This document shows, piece by piece, positions 5,192-5,534 of a stretch of 5,534 nucleotides of DNA; position 1 is the stretch's first letter, and the number at the start of each line of letters is the position of its first letter. Origin of the DNA: Chloroflexota bacterium (GTDB lineage: Bacteria; Chloroflexota; Limnocylindria; Limnocylindrales; CSP1-4). The DNA is taken from assembly GCA_017882025.1 (NCBI GenBank), contig JADGQG010000129.1, positions 1-5,534 of the forward strand. The letters run 5' to 3'. Under the pieces are notes generated by a model that was not told where the DNA came from, made no database searches, and was given only the letters and a program-made list of their open reading frames with translations. The position numbers and the translations under genes are program-made.

Positions 5192-5410
5192 TTGGGCAAG
5201 AAGGACGCGATCGAAGTCGAGGGAACTGTCCTCGAGCCGCTGCCGAACACGATGTTCGCCGTCGAGCTGGAGAACGGCCACCGCGTTCTTGCCCATATCA
5301 GCGGGAAGCTCCGGATGAACTTCATCCGGATCCTGCCGGGCGACCGGGTTCGCGTCGAGTTGTCCCCGTACGACCTCACCCGGGGTCGGATCACGTACCG
5401 GCTGAAGTAG
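5192..5410 (+). CDS. infA: Translation initiation factor IF-1, TTG start
   Basis: IF-1 is an OB-fold protein that binds the A site of the 30S subunit during initiation and assists IF-2 and IF-3. The product is 72 residues, exactly the family norm. It opens (M)GKKDAIEVEGTVLEPLPNTM, and the core VELENGHRVLAHISGK at 24-39 is followed by RMNFIRILPGDRVRVELSPY at 41-60 and DLTRGRITYR at 61-70. These match bacterial IF-1 almost position by position. The start must be TTG 5192, because an in-frame TGA at 5168 closes the frame upstream and no ATG or GTG intervenes. It sits 107 nt after map with its own candidate promoter, and 26 nt before rpmJ. The KOW-domain gene found between map and infA in many Firmicutes is absent. 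A 21-nt near-perfect palindrome lies inside the gene. Confidence 0.97.
   Translation: MGKKDAIEVEGTVLEPLPNTMFAVELENGHRVLAHISGKLRMNFIRILPGDRVRVELSPYDLTRGRITYRLK
5310..5330 (+). repeat. 21-nt near-perfect palindrome inside infA
   Basis: TCCGGATGAA at 5310-5319 is the exact reverse complement of TTCATCCGGA at 5321-5330, with a single C between. As RNA it could form a 9-bp stem with a 3-nt loop; as DNA it is a symmetric site. It covers the codons for L-R-M-N-F-I-R-I (residues 40-47). IF-1 is strongly conserved here, so part of the symmetry follows from the protein, but the two CGG arginine codons complete it. Confidence 0.6.
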
Positions 5411-5436
5411 CCGGCACTCAGAGCGAAGGAAGTCTG

Positions 5437-5534
5437 TTGAAAGTCCGAGCCTCGGTGAAGGCCCGTTGCGACAACTGCAAGGTGATCCGCCGCCACGGGA
5501 CCGTGATGGTCATTTGCGCCAATCCAAAGCACAA
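5437..5534 (+). CDS. rpmJ: 50S ribosomal protein L36, 5' part, TTG start (partial)
   Basis: L36 is the smallest large-subunit protein, a zinc-ribbon that stabilises 23S rRNA near the base of the stalk. The first 32 residues are visible, beginning (M)KVRASVKARCDNCKVIRRHG. The window ends one base short of completing codon 33, and about five residues of the normal 37 are missing. All four zinc ligands are present: Cys11, Cys14, Cys27 and His32, so this is the zinc-binding C+ form. The start is TTG 5437, with GAAGGA at 5425-5430 and 6 nt spacing. It directly follows infA, as in most bacteria, where rpsM, rpsK, rpsD and rpoA usually come next. No ATG or GTG fits the family N-terminus. Confidence 0.95.
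   Translation, partial: MKVRASVKARCDNCKVIRRHGTVMVICANPKH

Noticed and set aside
1..5534. A hidden novel system (defence, mobile or biosynthetic genes)
   Set aside because: Nearly all bases are explained by eleven conserved core genes in standard order. No insertion sequence, tRNA, direct-repeat array or unknown gene was seen.

Overview
This window is a stretch of a bacterial ribosomal-protein (spc-type) operon, and every gene lies on the + strand. The order is rpsH (3' end only), rplF, rplR, rpsE, rpmD, rplO, secY, adk, map, infA, rpmJ (5' part only). That is the textbook bacterial order, with adk and map following secY, as in Gram-positive and deep-branching lineages. The DNA is GC-rich with strong G/C third-position bias. 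Together with a Gram-positive-style adenylate kinase lid and the protein sequences, this suggests a high-GC Chloroflexota member (for example the uncultured Limnocylindria/Ellin6529-type lineages). That placement is inference, and a deep actinobacterial-type lineage is the main alternative.

Region 1-2342 is the ribosomal block: the C-terminus of S8, then L6, L18, S5, L30 and L15. Genes are separated by 11-16 nt or overlap (rpsE/rpmD by 11 nt, rpmD/rplO by 4 nt), and each has a recognisable Shine-Dalgarno sequence. Region 2355-5084 holds the non-ribosomal passengers: the SecY translocon channel, adenylate kinase and methionine aminopeptidase. None of these three has a visible Shine-Dalgarno sequence. 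They appear to depend on coupling: adk and map overlap by GTGA, and secY and adk may be bridged by a 12-codon minicistron. Region 5085-5191 is the only sizeable intergenic gap. It carries GC-rich inverted repeats and a plausible extended -10 promoter that would give infA-rpmJ and the genes beyond their own transcription start. Both infA and rpmJ start with TTG and have Shine-Dalgarno sequences.

The genes work together in making proteins. The ribosomal proteins and IF-1 build and start the ribosome, SecY takes nascent membrane and secreted proteins, MAP trims initiator methionine, and Adk balances adenylate pools. I see no mobile element, CRISPR array, tRNA or rRNA, and no undescribed multi-gene system; this is conserved core genome. 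The points worth a second look are at the level of detail: an adenylate kinase zinc site missing one cysteine, the Shine-Dalgarno split between ribosomal and passenger genes, hairpins next to the secY and adk starts, the possible secY-adk coupling minicistron, the map-infA promoter region, and a 21-nt near-perfect palindrome inside infA.
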